In this document: positions 23,806 to 32,093 of the stretch, one piece after another | Layout of the letters: every line of letters begins with the position of its first letter | Position numbering within the stretch: position 1 is the first letter of the stretch | Assembly (NCBI GenBank): GCA_028868305.1 | Contig: JAGWUS010000026.1 | Coordinates: 1 to 51,010 of the forward strand | Direction of reading: 5' to 3' | DNA length: 51,010 bases | Source: Burkholderiales bacterium | GTDB lineage: Bacteria > Pseudomonadota > Gammaproteobacteria > Burkholderiales > Burkholderiaceae_C | Position numbers and translations under genes: made by a program | The notes under the pieces: model-generated | Database searches by the model: none | Seen by the model: the letters and a program-made list of their open reading frames with translations, nothing else | What the model was told of the DNA's origin: nothing

Positions 23806-24654
23806 CTAGACCATCCTCAGCAAGACCGGCTGATGATCAGAAGCCCGAGTTTGCATGTTAACTTGTAGGGACTTGACACGTGATTTCAGGTTCTCACTGA
23901 CAAACACAAAGTCACAACAAATCGGCGTTGGCCCATAACGCCGATCAAACAGACGAAAGGTGGGATCCTGCGGGGTATCGTCGTGAACGACTGCCCAAGC
24001 GTCAATAAAGCGGGGCGTATCCAATTGAGGTTTTGACTGAATGTGTGCGTACTCCAAGCTGCCCCTTTCAAAGTTGAAATCACCGCAAAGAACTGCGCTT
24101 TCGGTGTGCACTTTGCTCTGGAATGGCTCTCCGCTCTCGTCGGCTAGTGGCGGTTGCGCGGAATGGGCACAGGCCTGCGTGTGAAGATCCACCAACGCTT
24201 CGGTTTGTTTCAGGCGTTGCCGGGGAGAATAAAACTCCAGGTGCGTTGTCATGACGCGCAACGGACCCATTGGAGTAAGCATGGTGGCAACTGTGCACAT
24301 GCGGGGCATAGAGCGCACTGCGTCATCGGCCGGGTACGGCAGCGGGTAATGCTGCACCTGCGCCAAGGGTAGACGTGTGGCGATCAGATTGCCAAATTGC
24401 TGGCGTGGTCCATGGCCAATTTGCTCATCCACGGCGGCGCCAAATACTATTTGATAGCCCGGCAGCAATTCACGCAGGCGAGCCACCTGGTCGAATCCTG
24501 CATTACCCGCCAATCGCGGGTAATTGACAGCGACTTCCTGCAGGCACAAGACATCAAAGTCCGCCATGGAGTTGGCTTCATCCACCACCCTGTCGATGCT
24601 GACTACACCGTCGACCCCGCAAAACCATTGAACGTTCCAGGAAATGAGATGCAT
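23806..24654 (-). CDS. Endonuclease/exonuclease/phosphatase (EEP) family protein in the ugp operon
   Basis: 282 aa, no signal peptide, predicted cytoplasmic metal-dependent phosphodiesterase. EEP motifs are complete: SWNVQW at 5-10, the metal-binding Glu in CLQEV, TTHLEFYSPRQRLKQ, the Asp/Asn pair in LCGDFNFE, DFVFVS, and SDHQPVLL at the C-terminus. It starts 19 nt after ugpE with AAGGTG as ribosome-binding site, so it belongs to the ugp operon. In E. coli this last position is held by UgpQ, a glycerophosphodiester phosphodiesterase of a different fold. By analogy this protein may cleave phosphodiesters imported by Ugp, but a DNase, sphingomyelinase-like or phosphoinositide-like substrate is equally open. 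Confidence 0.85.
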   Translation of the reverse strand: MHLISWNVQWFCGVDGVVSIDRVVDEANSMADFDVLCLQEVAVNYPRLAGNAGFDQVARLRELLPGYQIVFGAAVDEQIGHGPRQQFGNLIATRLPLAQVQHYPLPYPADDAVRSMPRMCTVATMLTPMGPLRVMTTHLEFYSPRQRLKQTEALVDLHTQACAHSAQPPLADESGEPFQSKVHTESAVLCGDFNFERGSLEYAHIQSKPQLDTPRFIDAWAVVHDDTPQDPTFRLFDRRYGPTPICCDFVFVSENLKSRVKSLQVNMQTRASDHQPVLLRMV

Positions 24655-24673
24655 TTAGTCACCTTACAGTCCG

Positions 24674-25507
24674 CTATTTGATGCCGGCGCGCATGAAGCT
24701 TTGAACAAACTGCCGCTGGAACAACAGAAAGCCGATCAACAGCGGGGCTGATGTCATGAGGGTGGCTGCTGTAATGATGGCCCAGTCTACCCCCTGGTCT
24801 GTCGAGGAAAAGAGCTGCAGACCAACCGTCAGCGGTCGAGAACCTACGCTATTGGTGATGATTAGCGGCCACAGAAAATTGTTCCAATGAAAGCTCACAG
24901 AAACCAGGGCAAACGCCGTATAGACCGGTTTGGCCAAGGGTACGTAAACCCGCCACATGATTTGCATTGCGCTGGCACCTTCTACTTGTGCCGCCTCATC
25001 CAGTTCCTTCGGAATACCCAGAAAAGTCTGGCGCAGCAGAAAGATCGCAAAGGCCGAAGCAAAGTACGGTAGCCCAATAGATAAAAGGGTGTCCACCAGG
25101 CCTACGTGGGCCATGGTCTTGTAGTTCGCCACCAACAAGATGTCCGGCATGATTGTCAACTGCACTAGCACCAGTGAAAACAAGATGCTCTTGCCGGGAA
25201 AGACGTAGCGCGCAAAGGCGTAGGCCGCCAACGTGCCCAGCACAAGTTGGCAGCCCAATATCAGCAAAACCAAAAGAGATGTATTCAGTAGATAACGGGC
25301 AAAGGGAGCCGCGCCCCAAGCGAGAAAAAAATTGTCGAGTGTCAGTGGAGACAACAACGCGAACCGAGTTGAATACGCCGAAGGGTGAAACGCCGTCCAC
25401 AGTGTGTAGGTCAATGGCAAGATCCACAGTAGGGCGAGCAGCCAGGCTGCTGTGGTGTCGAGCCAGCCCGGCTCGTTGTAGGCAAGCCGTGTGGTAGATG
25501 CACTCAT
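24674..25507 (-). CDS. ugpE: Glycerol-3-phosphate ABC transporter permease UgpE
   Basis: Inner-membrane permease, 277 aa, about six helices. The cytoplasmic EAA loop, LDEAAQVEGASAMQIMWRVYVPLAKP, split here as ELDEAAQVEGASAMQI and WRVYVPLAKP, couples to UgpC. WILPLTYTLWTAFHP near the N-terminus and the MalG-like C-terminus are typical. ATGA overlap with ugpA. Sugar permeases of the MalG/UgpE group are alike; the Ugp assignment follows from the phosphate-starvation context and the gene set. Confidence 0.85.
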   Translation of the reverse strand: MSASTTRLAYNEPGWLDTTAAWLLALLWILPLTYTLWTAFHPSAYSTRFALLSPLTLDNFFLAWGAAPFARYLLNTSLLVLLILGCQLVLGTLAAYAFARYVFPGKSILFSLVLVQLTIMPDILLVANYKTMAHVGLVDTLLSIGLPYFASAFAIFLLRQTFLGIPKELDEAAQVEGASAMQIMWRVYVPLAKPVYTAFALVSVSFHWNNFLWPLIITNSVGSRPLTVGLQLFSSTDQGVDWAIITAATLMTSAPLLIGFLLFQRQFVQSFMRAGIK

Positions 25508-26388
25508 TGGTAGTGCACCCTGCGATCAAAAACAAAAAACTGGAGCAGAGCCACTGCTACAAGCAGTACCAAGAGAAACACCGTGATAGCGGCGGCGTAT
25601 GCGGTGTCCCAAAATTTGAAACCCACCTCATACAGGTAGTACAGCAGCAACGTTGAGGCGTTGTCTGGCCCACCGCGCGTGAGGACCACGACATGGTCAA
25701 CCATGCGCACCGCGTTGATGACGGCATTGATCATCACAAATAGTGTGGTTGGCATCAGTAACGGCCATTGCACATGGCGGAAATAATACCAACGCGGCGC
25801 TCCCTCTATGGCTGCGGCTTCGCGCAGACTTGGACTCAGAGACTGCAGCGCTGCAAGGTAGAAAATCATGAAGAAACCAGCTTCCTTCCAGACTGCTACC
25901 AGCGTAATAGCGCCAAGGGCAGTTCGCTGATCCCCAAGCCAGTTGTGTGACGGCAGCCCGAACAAGCCGGTAATCTGCTCTAGCAGTCCATAACCTGGTG
26001 TGTAGAAAAACAACCAGATGTTAGCCACAGCAATCATCGGCAATACAGTCGGTGTGAAGTACGCCATGCGTAGAAAGCTACGCCCTGTCATGCGTTCGTT
26101 GACCCACAGTGCCATTACCAACGCCAGTCCGATTGAGAGTGGAATGGTTGCTAGTGCGAACCACAGGTTGTTTGTCGCGGCCTTCCAGAATACCGGATCG
26201 GCCACCATGACTTTGTAATTCTCCAGTCCCACCCAGACGGACGGCCTGCCACCCCTAGGGGTGGAAAAGAAGCTATCAATCAGGGTGGCGACGGCAGGGT
26301 AGTGCGTGAACGCGACTAGCAGCACCAAAGCGGGAAGCAACAGCAGGTAGGCCTGAAGTGCGGAGTTGCTGTTTGGGTTACGTAGCAT
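25504..26388 (-). CDS. ugpA: Glycerol-3-phosphate ABC transporter permease UgpA
   Basis: Partner permease, 294 aa, about six helices, MalF/UgpA type. LVAFTHYPAVATLIDSFFST near the N-terminus, FWKAATNNLWFALATIPLSI, and the EAA loop LREAAAIEGAPRWYYFRHVQWP (segments LREAAAIEGA and FRHVQWPLLMP). The stop overlaps ugpE by 4 nt. It is separated from ugpB by 55 nt, and no convincing ribosome-binding site is seen. A small GTAGCT/AGCTAC inverted repeat spans the ugpB stop just upstream and could stabilise the ugpC-ugpB segment. Confidence 0.85.
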   Translation of the reverse strand: MLRNPNSNSALQAYLLLLPALVLLVAFTHYPAVATLIDSFFSTPRGGRPSVWVGLENYKVMVADPVFWKAATNNLWFALATIPLSIGLALVMALWVNERMTGRSFLRMAYFTPTVLPMIAVANIWLFFYTPGYGLLEQITGLFGLPSHNWLGDQRTALGAITLVAVWKEAGFFMIFYLAALQSLSPSLREAAAIEGAPRWYYFRHVQWPLLMPTTLFVMINAVINAVRMVDHVVVLTRGGPDNASTLLLYYLYEVGFKFWDTAYAAAITVFLLVLLVAVALLQFFVFDRRVHYQ

Positions 26389-26443
26389 TAGTCGGTCGTC
26401 AAGTCGACGCTAATCCCTCGTCGATATTGCATGAGTAGCTGTT

Positions 26444-27736
26444 TTATTTGTAGCTACGTAGGATGCGATCGGCTTCCTTCTGCGCGTCCTGCATGGCCTG
26501 GGCAGGTGTTTTTGCGCCAGTCAATGCGGCTTGAAGGCCGTCGTTCAGGGCCTTGGTAACGCGCTGGTTGTCATGCGTCGAAAACTCAGCAACGGCGTAC
26601 GGCAGTTGGTCACGCGCTACCACGGCAGCTGGGAAGTCGCGGCCGTACTTGCGCAACGTTTCGGTTGCGTAGGCTGCCTCCGATACGGCCACATATCCAG
26701 TTTCCATGCTCCAGCGGGCCGCTCGCTCGGGCTGTGTCACCCACTTGATAAACTTGAAAGCCGCTTCCTGCTGCATCGGAGTCGCTTTCTTGAAGATGTA
26801 GAAGTTACCTCCTCCGGTGGGCGATCCCTTGCGCTTGGCAGCTGGCAACATGGCCACGCCGAAATCAAATGTGGCGTTGTTCTTCACATTGGTGAGATTC
26901 CCGGTCGTGGTCCACATCATGGCCACTTTTTTCTCGAAGAAGTCCTTGGGTGTCGTGCCCCATTCGACGATACCTGCCGGATGTGTACCCTGTTTAGCCA
27001 AGTCCACCCAATATTGCAGGGCTGCTATGACCTTGGGGTCATCAAACTTGACGGCATTACCCGCTTCATTGGCAAGAACTGCATCATTCTCAATGGCCAG
27101 CGCCTGGAACAGCCAGTAGGGGAAACCGCTGGATGGAATCTGCACACCGTATTGGGTCACTTTGCCTGTGGCATCCTTCACCGTCAACTTTTTTGCCCAG
27201 TCGGCCATTTCTGCCCAGGTTGCAGGCGCAGTATTGGGATCCAGCCCGGCGGCTTTAAAAAGTTCCTTGTTGTAGTACAGAACGATGGTCGAACGCTGGA
27301 ACGGAATGCCCCAGGTTTTACCACCGGTTTGGCTGTTCAACATGAAAGCTTTGTAGAAACTGCTTAGCCACTTCTTGTCGTCGGACGTCTTGACAAAGTT
27401 GTCAATTGGAACAATGGCGTCTTCATCGATCAACGTGAACATATCGGTGGATAGCAACACGGAGGTTACTGGTGGAGTTCCAGATTTGTGGGCAGTTAGC
27501 GCTTTGACGATGGTGTCCTGATAGCTACCGGCGTAGATTGGATTGACTTTAATGTCCGGATTTTCCCGGGTGAAATCAGTGGCTAAATCCTGAATGTACT
27601 TAGCTATCGAGCCGCCGACAGCGACGGGGTAAAAAAACGATATTTCGGTTTGCACTTGCGCCAGTGATCCCAGAGGTACTAGGCCAAAAGCGAGCGCAGT
27701 CGCTGCTATGCTGCGTGTGAAAGTTTTTCTTTGCAT
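26444..27736 (-). CDS. ugpB: Glycerol-3-phosphate-binding periplasmic protein UgpB
   Basis: Exported substrate-binding protein, 430 aa, with signal peptide 1 to about 26 (ATALAFGLVPLGSLAQ). The family 1 binding-protein fold is evident from EISFFYPVAVGGSIAKYI, NPIYAGSYQDTIVKAL, WGIPFQRSTIVLYYNKELF and GKVTQYGVQIPSSGFPYWLF. Length and the YAGSY / PFQRS motifs fit UgpB better than maltose-type proteins. AGGAAA lies 7-8 nt before the ATG. It sits second in the operon after ugpC, unlike E. coli where ugpB comes first. Ligand could be sn-glycerol-3-phosphate or glycerophosphodiesters. Confidence 0.87.
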   Translation of the reverse strand: MQRKTFTRSIAATALAFGLVPLGSLAQVQTEISFFYPVAVGGSIAKYIQDLATDFTRENPDIKVNPIYAGSYQDTIVKALTAHKSGTPPVTSVLLSTDMFTLIDEDAIVPIDNFVKTSDDKKWLSSFYKAFMLNSQTGGKTWGIPFQRSTIVLYYNKELFKAAGLDPNTAPATWAEMADWAKKLTVKDATGKVTQYGVQIPSSGFPYWLFQALAIENDAVLANEAGNAVKFDDPKVIAALQYWVDLAKQGTHPAGIVEWGTTPKDFFEKKVAMMWTTTGNLTNVKNNATFDFGVAMLPAAKRKGSPTGGGNFYIFKKATPMQQEAAFKFIKWVTQPERAARWSMETGYVAVSEAAYATETLRKYGRDFPAAVVARDQLPYAVAEFSTHDNQRVTKALNDGLQAALTGAKTPAQAMQDAQKEADRILRSYK

Positions 27737-27757
27737 TGTGGTTTCCTGACTTGGGAG

Positions 27758-28777
27758 TTAAAGAGAGCGGTTTCCGTTGTGATCAAAATAGTGTTCGGCA
27801 CGACAAGGCCAGGTCAGCATGACCTGGTCGCCAGCAGCGAGGCCGGAACGGCCGTCGGCCCGCACGGTGATTCGCTCAGTTCCCACCATGCAAAATGCCA
27901 TAAGGTCTGCGCCAAGGTATTCAATGCTTTGAATATTTGCGGGTACCGAACCATTCGGGTCCACGGCAACAGCCTCCGGGCGGATGCCCAATATGGAGGC
28001 CCTGCGGCGCACTGGAACTCGACTGCCTGCAATGTGCCCCTCGTCAAGGCGTAGCAAGTTCATTGCGGGTGTTCCAATGAAGCGCGCCGAAAAAATGGTT
28101 TCTGGCAGGGCATACAGTACGCGCGGCGGAGCAGACTGTTCGATGCGTCCCTTATTGAGCAAAACCACCTGGTCCGCCATGCTCATGGCTTCCGTCTGGT
28201 CGTGGGTGACATACACCACGGTAAGACCCAGGCTCCGCTGAAGGTCACGCAACTCACCGCGCATTTCCTGCCGCAACTGGGCATCCAGATTTGACAATGG
28301 TTCATCCATCAGACAAACACTCGCCTGGGCGACCAGCGCACGACCCAACGCAACGCGTTGCTGTTGGCCTCCGGATAGCTGGAACGGCTTGCGGTCCAGT
28401 AGCGGCTCTATCCCCAGCAACTCAGCTGTGGTCTGCAGGCGCTTCTGTATTTCGGTCGGATGAACGTTTCGCACGGAAAGTCCGAACGTGATGTTTCGCG
28501 CCACATTCAGGTGCGGAAAGAGTGCATAGTTCTGGAACACCATCGAGATGCCCCGATCCGAGGGCGGAAGTTTTGTAACGTCCCTACCGTTGAAAATGAC
28601 CTGCCCACTCGTTGCGGTTTCTAGCCCAGCAATGATGCGCAGTGTGGTTGACTTGCCGCATCCGGAAGGTCCCAGCAGTACACAAAAGGAACCTGACTCG
28701 ATGGTCAGATTGATATGCTCAAGCGCCGTTGCTTCGCCCCAACTTTTGGTGACGTTCGCGAGCTGGATGGATGACAT
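27758..28777 (-). CDS. ugpC: Glycerol-3-phosphate ABC transporter ATPase UgpC
   Basis: ATPase of the Ugp importer, 339 aa, MalK/UgpC type. Walker A GPSGCGKST, Q-loop VFQNYALFPHL, signature LSGGQQQRVALGRAL, Walker B VCLMDEPLSNLD, and a C-terminal regulatory TOBE-like region (IRPEAVAV onward). It is the first gene of the minus-strand ugp operon. A Pho-like box begins 40 nt upstream of the ATG, and a 7-bp inverted repeat (TGCGTCA/TGACGCA) abuts the start codon. No ribosome-binding site is visible, consistent with a very short leader. Confidence 0.88.
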   Translation of the reverse strand: MSSIQLANVTKSWGEATALEHINLTIESGSFCVLLGPSGCGKSTTLRIIAGLETATSGQVIFNGRDVTKLPPSDRGISMVFQNYALFPHLNVARNITFGLSVRNVHPTEIQKRLQTTAELLGIEPLLDRKPFQLSGGQQQRVALGRALVAQASVCLMDEPLSNLDAQLRQEMRGELRDLQRSLGLTVVYVTHDQTEAMSMADQVVLLNKGRIEQSAPPRVLYALPETIFSARFIGTPAMNLLRLDEGHIAGSRVPVRRRASILGIRPEAVAVDPNGSVPANIQSIEYLGADLMAFCMVGTERITVRADGRSGLAAGDQVMLTWPCRAEHYFDHNGNRSL

Positions 28778-28797
28778 TGCGTCAGTCTATTGACGCA
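28778..28797 (-). repeat. Inverted repeat abutting the ugpC start codon
   Basis: TGCGTCA at 28778-28784 and TGACGCA at 28791-28797 are perfect inverted 7-mers with a 6-nt spacer, ending immediately before the ugpC ATG. They could be an operator overlapping the -10/start region, or a hairpin at the mRNA 5' end. Confidence 0.55.
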
Positions 28798-28799
28798 CA

Positions 28800-28817
28800 A
28801 TTTCAATTTTGTGACAG
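28800..28817 (-). promoter_or_regulatory. Pho-box-like site of the ugp operon
   Basis: On the minus strand, CTGTCACAAAATTGAAAT. The first half-site CTGTCA is perfect and the second (TTGAAA) is degenerate; about 13 of 18 positions fit the PhoB box. Its first base lies 40 nt before the ugpC ATG, the same distance as in the box before the phoA unit. Confidence 0.5.
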
Positions 28818-29088
28818 GTTGTTTTGCTGAATCTGCACTTTCAGCGCTGTTTGAATTTCGCACGGTAGCTGAACAACACGCTGTCTGGAAACACAGCTTG
28901 AAACGCCTGGATGGCGTCCTCGCACTGGCCAATCTATATCAGGTCCGAACCGAGTAGGGGTAAAAAATATAACAACTCAAAACACAGTACTGTGTCGTCA
29001 AAGCAGAAGTTGTCTGTGTTGCATCTGGGTTACATTGCGAACGCTGGCGCAGCTTTGGCGCAGTGTCAATCGGATGGAGGTGTCATCA
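28818..29088. other. Intergenic region between ugpC and the AsmA-like gene
   Basis: No certain gene. A 49-codon plus-strand frame (28811-28957, from a GTG) reads FAESALSALFEFRTVAEQ and onward, with protein-like composition, but overlaps the Pho-like box and has no ribosome-binding site; it may be a gene fragment. At 28982-28995 a perfect 14-bp palindrome ACACAGTACTGTGT could be an operator for the gene at 29089. Confidence 0.35.
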
Positions 29089-29826
29089 ATGGGCAAATTC
29101 TTGTGGGCAGCGGTGGTCGTGTTGGTTCTGATCATTGGTGGCGGTGCCTGGTGGTTGTACCGCTCTTTGGACCAGGTGGTGGCGTCGGCCATACGCAGCT
29201 ATGGTCCGGAAATCACTGGTGTTTCAGTCAAGCTGGAACGCTTCAACATCAAGCCCGCCGAAGGCATGGCTGCTCTGGTCGGACTGGAGCTGGGCAATCC
29301 CAAGGGTTTCAAGACGCCGCGCGCGCTGGCTGTGGGCACCATCAGCATGCAACTCGACGTGGCATCGCTGACCAAGGACGTGGTGCTGATCAAGGAGATC
29401 GTCATTGAGAAGCCTGAAGTCACGTATGAATATGCCTCCGGCGGCAGCAACCTGGATGTGATTCAGCGCAATGTAGAGGCCTATGTGGCCAGCAAGACTG
29501 GCAAGAATGAGTCCACTCCGAAGGACAATGCAACGCAGAAGAAAGTCATCATTGAGCAGGTGGTGATTCGCGATGCCCGTGCTGCAGTCAGTGCCGAAAT
29601 ATTGCAAGGCAAGGCGATGACGCTGGTCTTGCCCGATATGCGCCTGACCGATATCGGCAAGAAGGCCGGCGGCGTCACGCCGGCCGAGGCCACACGGCAG
29701 GTGGTGGGCGCCATCAGCCAGAGCGCGACTAAAGCGGTAGCGCCACTGAACCTGGGCGGCGCGATGGACAGCATAAAAAAAGGCGTTTCCAGTGCCACCG
29801 ATACCGTCAAGGGCTGGTTTAAATAG
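29089..29826 (+). CDS. AsmA-like/DUF748-type membrane-anchored periplasmic protein
   Basis: 245 aa, with one N-terminal membrane anchor (FLWAAVVVLVLIIGGGAWWLY) and the rest predicted periplasmic. The repeated beta-strand pattern GVSVKLERFNIKPAEG, LEIGNPKGF-like ELGNPKGFKTPRAL, VLIKEIVIEKPEVTYEY and KVIIEQVVIRDA is typical of the AsmA/DUF748 group, which acts in envelope lipid handling. The C-terminus (IKKGVSSATDTVKGWFK) is an amphipathic helix. ATG 29089 has GGAGGT with a 7-nt spacer, the best ribosome-binding site nearby. It is followed by the frnE-like gene 40 nt later. The precise role is unknown. Confidence 0.75.
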   Translation: MGKFLWAAVVVLVLIIGGGAWWLYRSLDQVVASAIRSYGPEITGVSVKLERFNIKPAEGMAALVGLELGNPKGFKTPRALAVGTISMQLDVASLTKDVVLIKEIVIEKPEVTYEYASGGSNLDVIQRNVEAYVASKTGKNESTPKDNATQKKVIIEQVVIRDARAAVSAEILQGKAMTLVLPDMRLTDIGKKAGGVTPAEATRQVVGAISQSATKAVAPLNLGGAMDSIKKGVSSATDTVKGWFK

Positions 29827-29866
29827 CCCGGTGCGCTGCAACCAGGCATGCAAGCAAGGAACAACC

Positions 29867-30520
29867 ATGAAAACGCTGAAGATTGATTTTGTGTCCGACG
29901 TGTCCTGCCCCTGGTGTGCTGTGGGCCTGTCAGCGCTGCAGACCGCGCTCAAAACGCTGGACGGCGAGGTACAGGTGAATCTGGCATTCCAGCCCTTTGA
30001 ACTCAACCCGAATATGGTGCCCGAGGGGGAAGACACCACCGAGCACCTCGCCAGGAAATACGGCTCCACTCCGGAACAGGCGGCCGCCGTGCGCGAGACC
30101 ATTCGTGCGCGGGGTGCTGCCGTGGGCTTTACCTTCAACATGGAAAAGCGCTCGCGTATCTACAACACCTTCGATGCACACCGCCTTTTGCACTGGGCGC
30201 ATCTGGAAGACCCCACGGGTGCCACGCAACTCGCGCTCAAGCAGGGCCTGTTGAAGGCTTATTTCACCGATGGCGAAAACCCGGGTTCGCACGCGGTGTT
30301 GCAGCGCACGGCGGAAGCCGTGGGCCTGGACGCAACCCGTGCGCGGGAGATTCTGCAGAGCGATACCTATGCTGCCGAAGTGCGGCAGCAGGAGCAACTG
30401 TTCCAGAGCCTGGGCATTCACTCGGTGCCGGCCGTCATCATCAACGACCGGCATTTGATCTCTGGGGGCCAGCCGCCCGAAGTGTTTGAGCAGGCACTGC
30501 GGCAGATTGCCGAAGCCTGA
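29867..30520 (+). CDS. DsbA-family oxidoreductase, FrnE-like
   Basis: 217 aa, no signal peptide, thioredoxin fold with a helical insertion. The redox motif CPWC lies in DVSCPWCAVG (about 11-20), followed by VNLAFQPFELNP and, near the C-terminus, the cis-Pro segment GIHSVPAVIINDRHLISGGQP. This pattern is that of FrnE/2-hydroxychromene isomerase-like DsbA relatives in the cytoplasm. AAGGA lies 6 nt before ATG 29867. Thiol-disulfide activity is likely; the physiological partner is unknown. The next gene follows after 12 nt. Confidence 0.88.
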   Translation: MKTLKIDFVSDVSCPWCAVGLSALQTALKTLDGEVQVNLAFQPFELNPNMVPEGEDTTEHLARKYGSTPEQAAAVRETIRARGAAVGFTFNMEKRSRIYNTFDAHRLLHWAHLEDPTGATQLALKQGLLKAYFTDGENPGSHAVLQRTAEAVGLDATRAREILQSDTYAAEVRQQEQLFQSLGIHSVPAVIINDRHLISGGQPPEVFEQALRQIAEA

Positions 30521-30532
30521 GATACCCCGACC

Positions 30533-32092
30533 ATGATGGATCGCCGTCAGCTTCTGGGCCTGGCCACTACGCTGGCTACATCCCTGTGGCTGCCCCGCAG
30601 CGCCTGGAGTCAGGTGAACTTTGGCAGCGACCCGTTTGCGCTGGGCGTGGCCAGCGGTTCGCCCACCCATGACGGCGTCGTGTTGTGGACCCGACTGGTG
30701 CAGTCCGGCGGCCTGTTGCCACCGCAGGATATTGCTGTGCGCTGGGAGCTGGCGCACGATGCGCAGTTCAAGCGCATGGCCGCTTCCGGGCAAGTCCGTG
30801 CGGTGGCAGCGCTGGCGCATTCGGTGCATGTGGAAGTGGCCGGGCTGGAACCCGACCGCTGGTACCACTACCGCTTCTTGGTGGGGGATGCAGTCAGCGC
30901 TACCGGGCGCACGCGTACGTTTCCTGCAGCAGGCGCGGTGGTCAAGCGGCTGCGGCTGGGCTACGCGTCGTGCCAGCATTGGGAGCATGGCTACTACAGT
31001 GCCTACCGCCACATGAGGGGGGAAGACCTGGACGCGGTCATGTTCCTGGGCGACTACATTTATGAGTACAGCGGCAGCAGCAGAGGGGTGCGCCGGTCCA
31101 ACCCCGGGCCTTGCGCCACGCTGGACGAATACCGTGCGCGCTATGCCCATTACAAGAGTGACCCCGACTTGCAGCGCATGCATATGGCGTGTCCTTGGCT
31201 GATGACCTGGGACGACCATGAAGTGCAGAACGACTACGCCGGCAGCACGCCCGGTTTTCCGGGCGGTGAGGGTGTTGACTTTGCAGCCCGGCGGGCCGCG
31301 GCCTACCAGGCGTATTACGAGCACATGCCCCTGCCCGCCAGCGTGCTGACCCAGGCATTGGCAGGGCTGGGGCAGGGTGCCGAGATGCGTATTTATGGGC
31401 GTGTGCCTTACGGCAACCTGGCCACGCTCTACCTGCTGGACGACCGGCAGTACCGCGACCCGCAAGCGTGTACCAAGGACGGCCGCTTCGGTGCGGGCAC
31501 GGTGAACCCTGCTACCTGCGCCCTCTGGAACGAGCCGCGCAGAACACTGCTGGGCAACGCCCAGGAGCAATGGCTGGATCGCTCTTTTGGCGAGGACAAG
31601 GCCCTGTGGAATGTGCTGGGTCAGCAAACCGTGTTTGGCCAGCGCGACTACCGCCCGGGGCCAGACCGCCTGTTTTCCAATGATGGCTGGGATGGCTACG
31701 CCGCCGCCCGCACCCGGCTCACCGACTCGATTCAGCGCAACCAGTTGGTCAACCCGGTGATTCTGGGGGGCGATGTGCATGCCAACTGGGTCGGCCATGT
31801 GAAGGCCGACTACGCCCGCGCCGACAGCGCCGCCATTGGTGTGGAGTTCTGTGGCACCAGCATCACCTCGCATGGCGGCAGCAATGAGCGCATGGACAGT
31901 ATGCTGGCCGAGAACCCGCACTTTGTGTTTGCCGATCGCGAACGGCGTGGCTACGGGGTGGTGGAATTCACGCCCAAACAACTCACCACCACGCTGCGGG
32001 CGGTGACTGACGTAACCCAGGCGGATTCAGGTATCGAGACGCTGGCGAAATTTACGGTCCAGCAGGGGCGGGCACTACTGGAGCGAACCTAA
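30533..32092 (+). CDS. phoD: PhoD-family alkaline phosphatase/phosphodiesterase
   Basis: 519-aa exported phosphatase. The N-terminus MDRRQLLGLATTLATSLWL is a twin-arginine-like signal (RRQLLG) ending near SAWSQ, as expected for a Tat substrate that carries metals. An N-terminal Fn3-like domain (FALGVASGSPTHDGVVLWTRL, WYHYRFLVGDAVSATGRTRTFP) precedes the metallophosphatase core: GYASCQHWEHGYY, MFLGDYIYEYSG, TWDDHEVQNDY, ILGGDVHANWVG. All metal-ligand motifs of PhoD are visible. It adds a second phosphatase type to the phosphate theme, but no Pho-like box is seen directly upstream. It starts 12 nt after frnE. Confidence 0.9.
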   Translation: MMDRRQLLGLATTLATSLWLPRSAWSQVNFGSDPFALGVASGSPTHDGVVLWTRLVQSGGLLPPQDIAVRWELAHDAQFKRMAASGQVRAVAALAHSVHVEVAGLEPDRWYHYRFLVGDAVSATGRTRTFPAAGAVVKRLRLGYASCQHWEHGYYSAYRHMRGEDLDAVMFLGDYIYEYSGSSRGVRRSNPGPCATLDEYRARYAHYKSDPDLQRMHMACPWLMTWDDHEVQNDYAGSTPGFPGGEGVDFAARRAAAYQAYYEHMPLPASVLTQALAGLGQGAEMRIYGRVPYGNLATLYLLDDRQYRDPQACTKDGRFGAGTVNPATCALWNEPRRTLLGNAQEQWLDRSFGEDKALWNVLGQQTVFGQRDYRPGPDRLFSNDGWDGYAAARTRLTDSIQRNQLVNPVILGGDVHANWVGHVKADYARADSAAIGVEFCGTSITSHGGSNERMDSMLAENPHFVFADRERRGYGVVEFTPKQLTTTLRAVTDVTQADSGIETLAKFTVQQGRALLERT

Positions 32093-32093
32093 T

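Noticed and set aside
26435..26457. GTAGCT/AGCTAC inverted repeat at the ugpB end as a further copy of the dispersed repeat
   Set aside because: Only the 6-bp arms resemble the repeat; the internal blocks (CACGAGGG and so on) are missing.
29930..31981. A 683-codon minus-strand frame opposite frnE and phoD
   Set aside because: Complementary to two genes with complete catalytic motifs; its sequence is His/Gly-rich without domain features.
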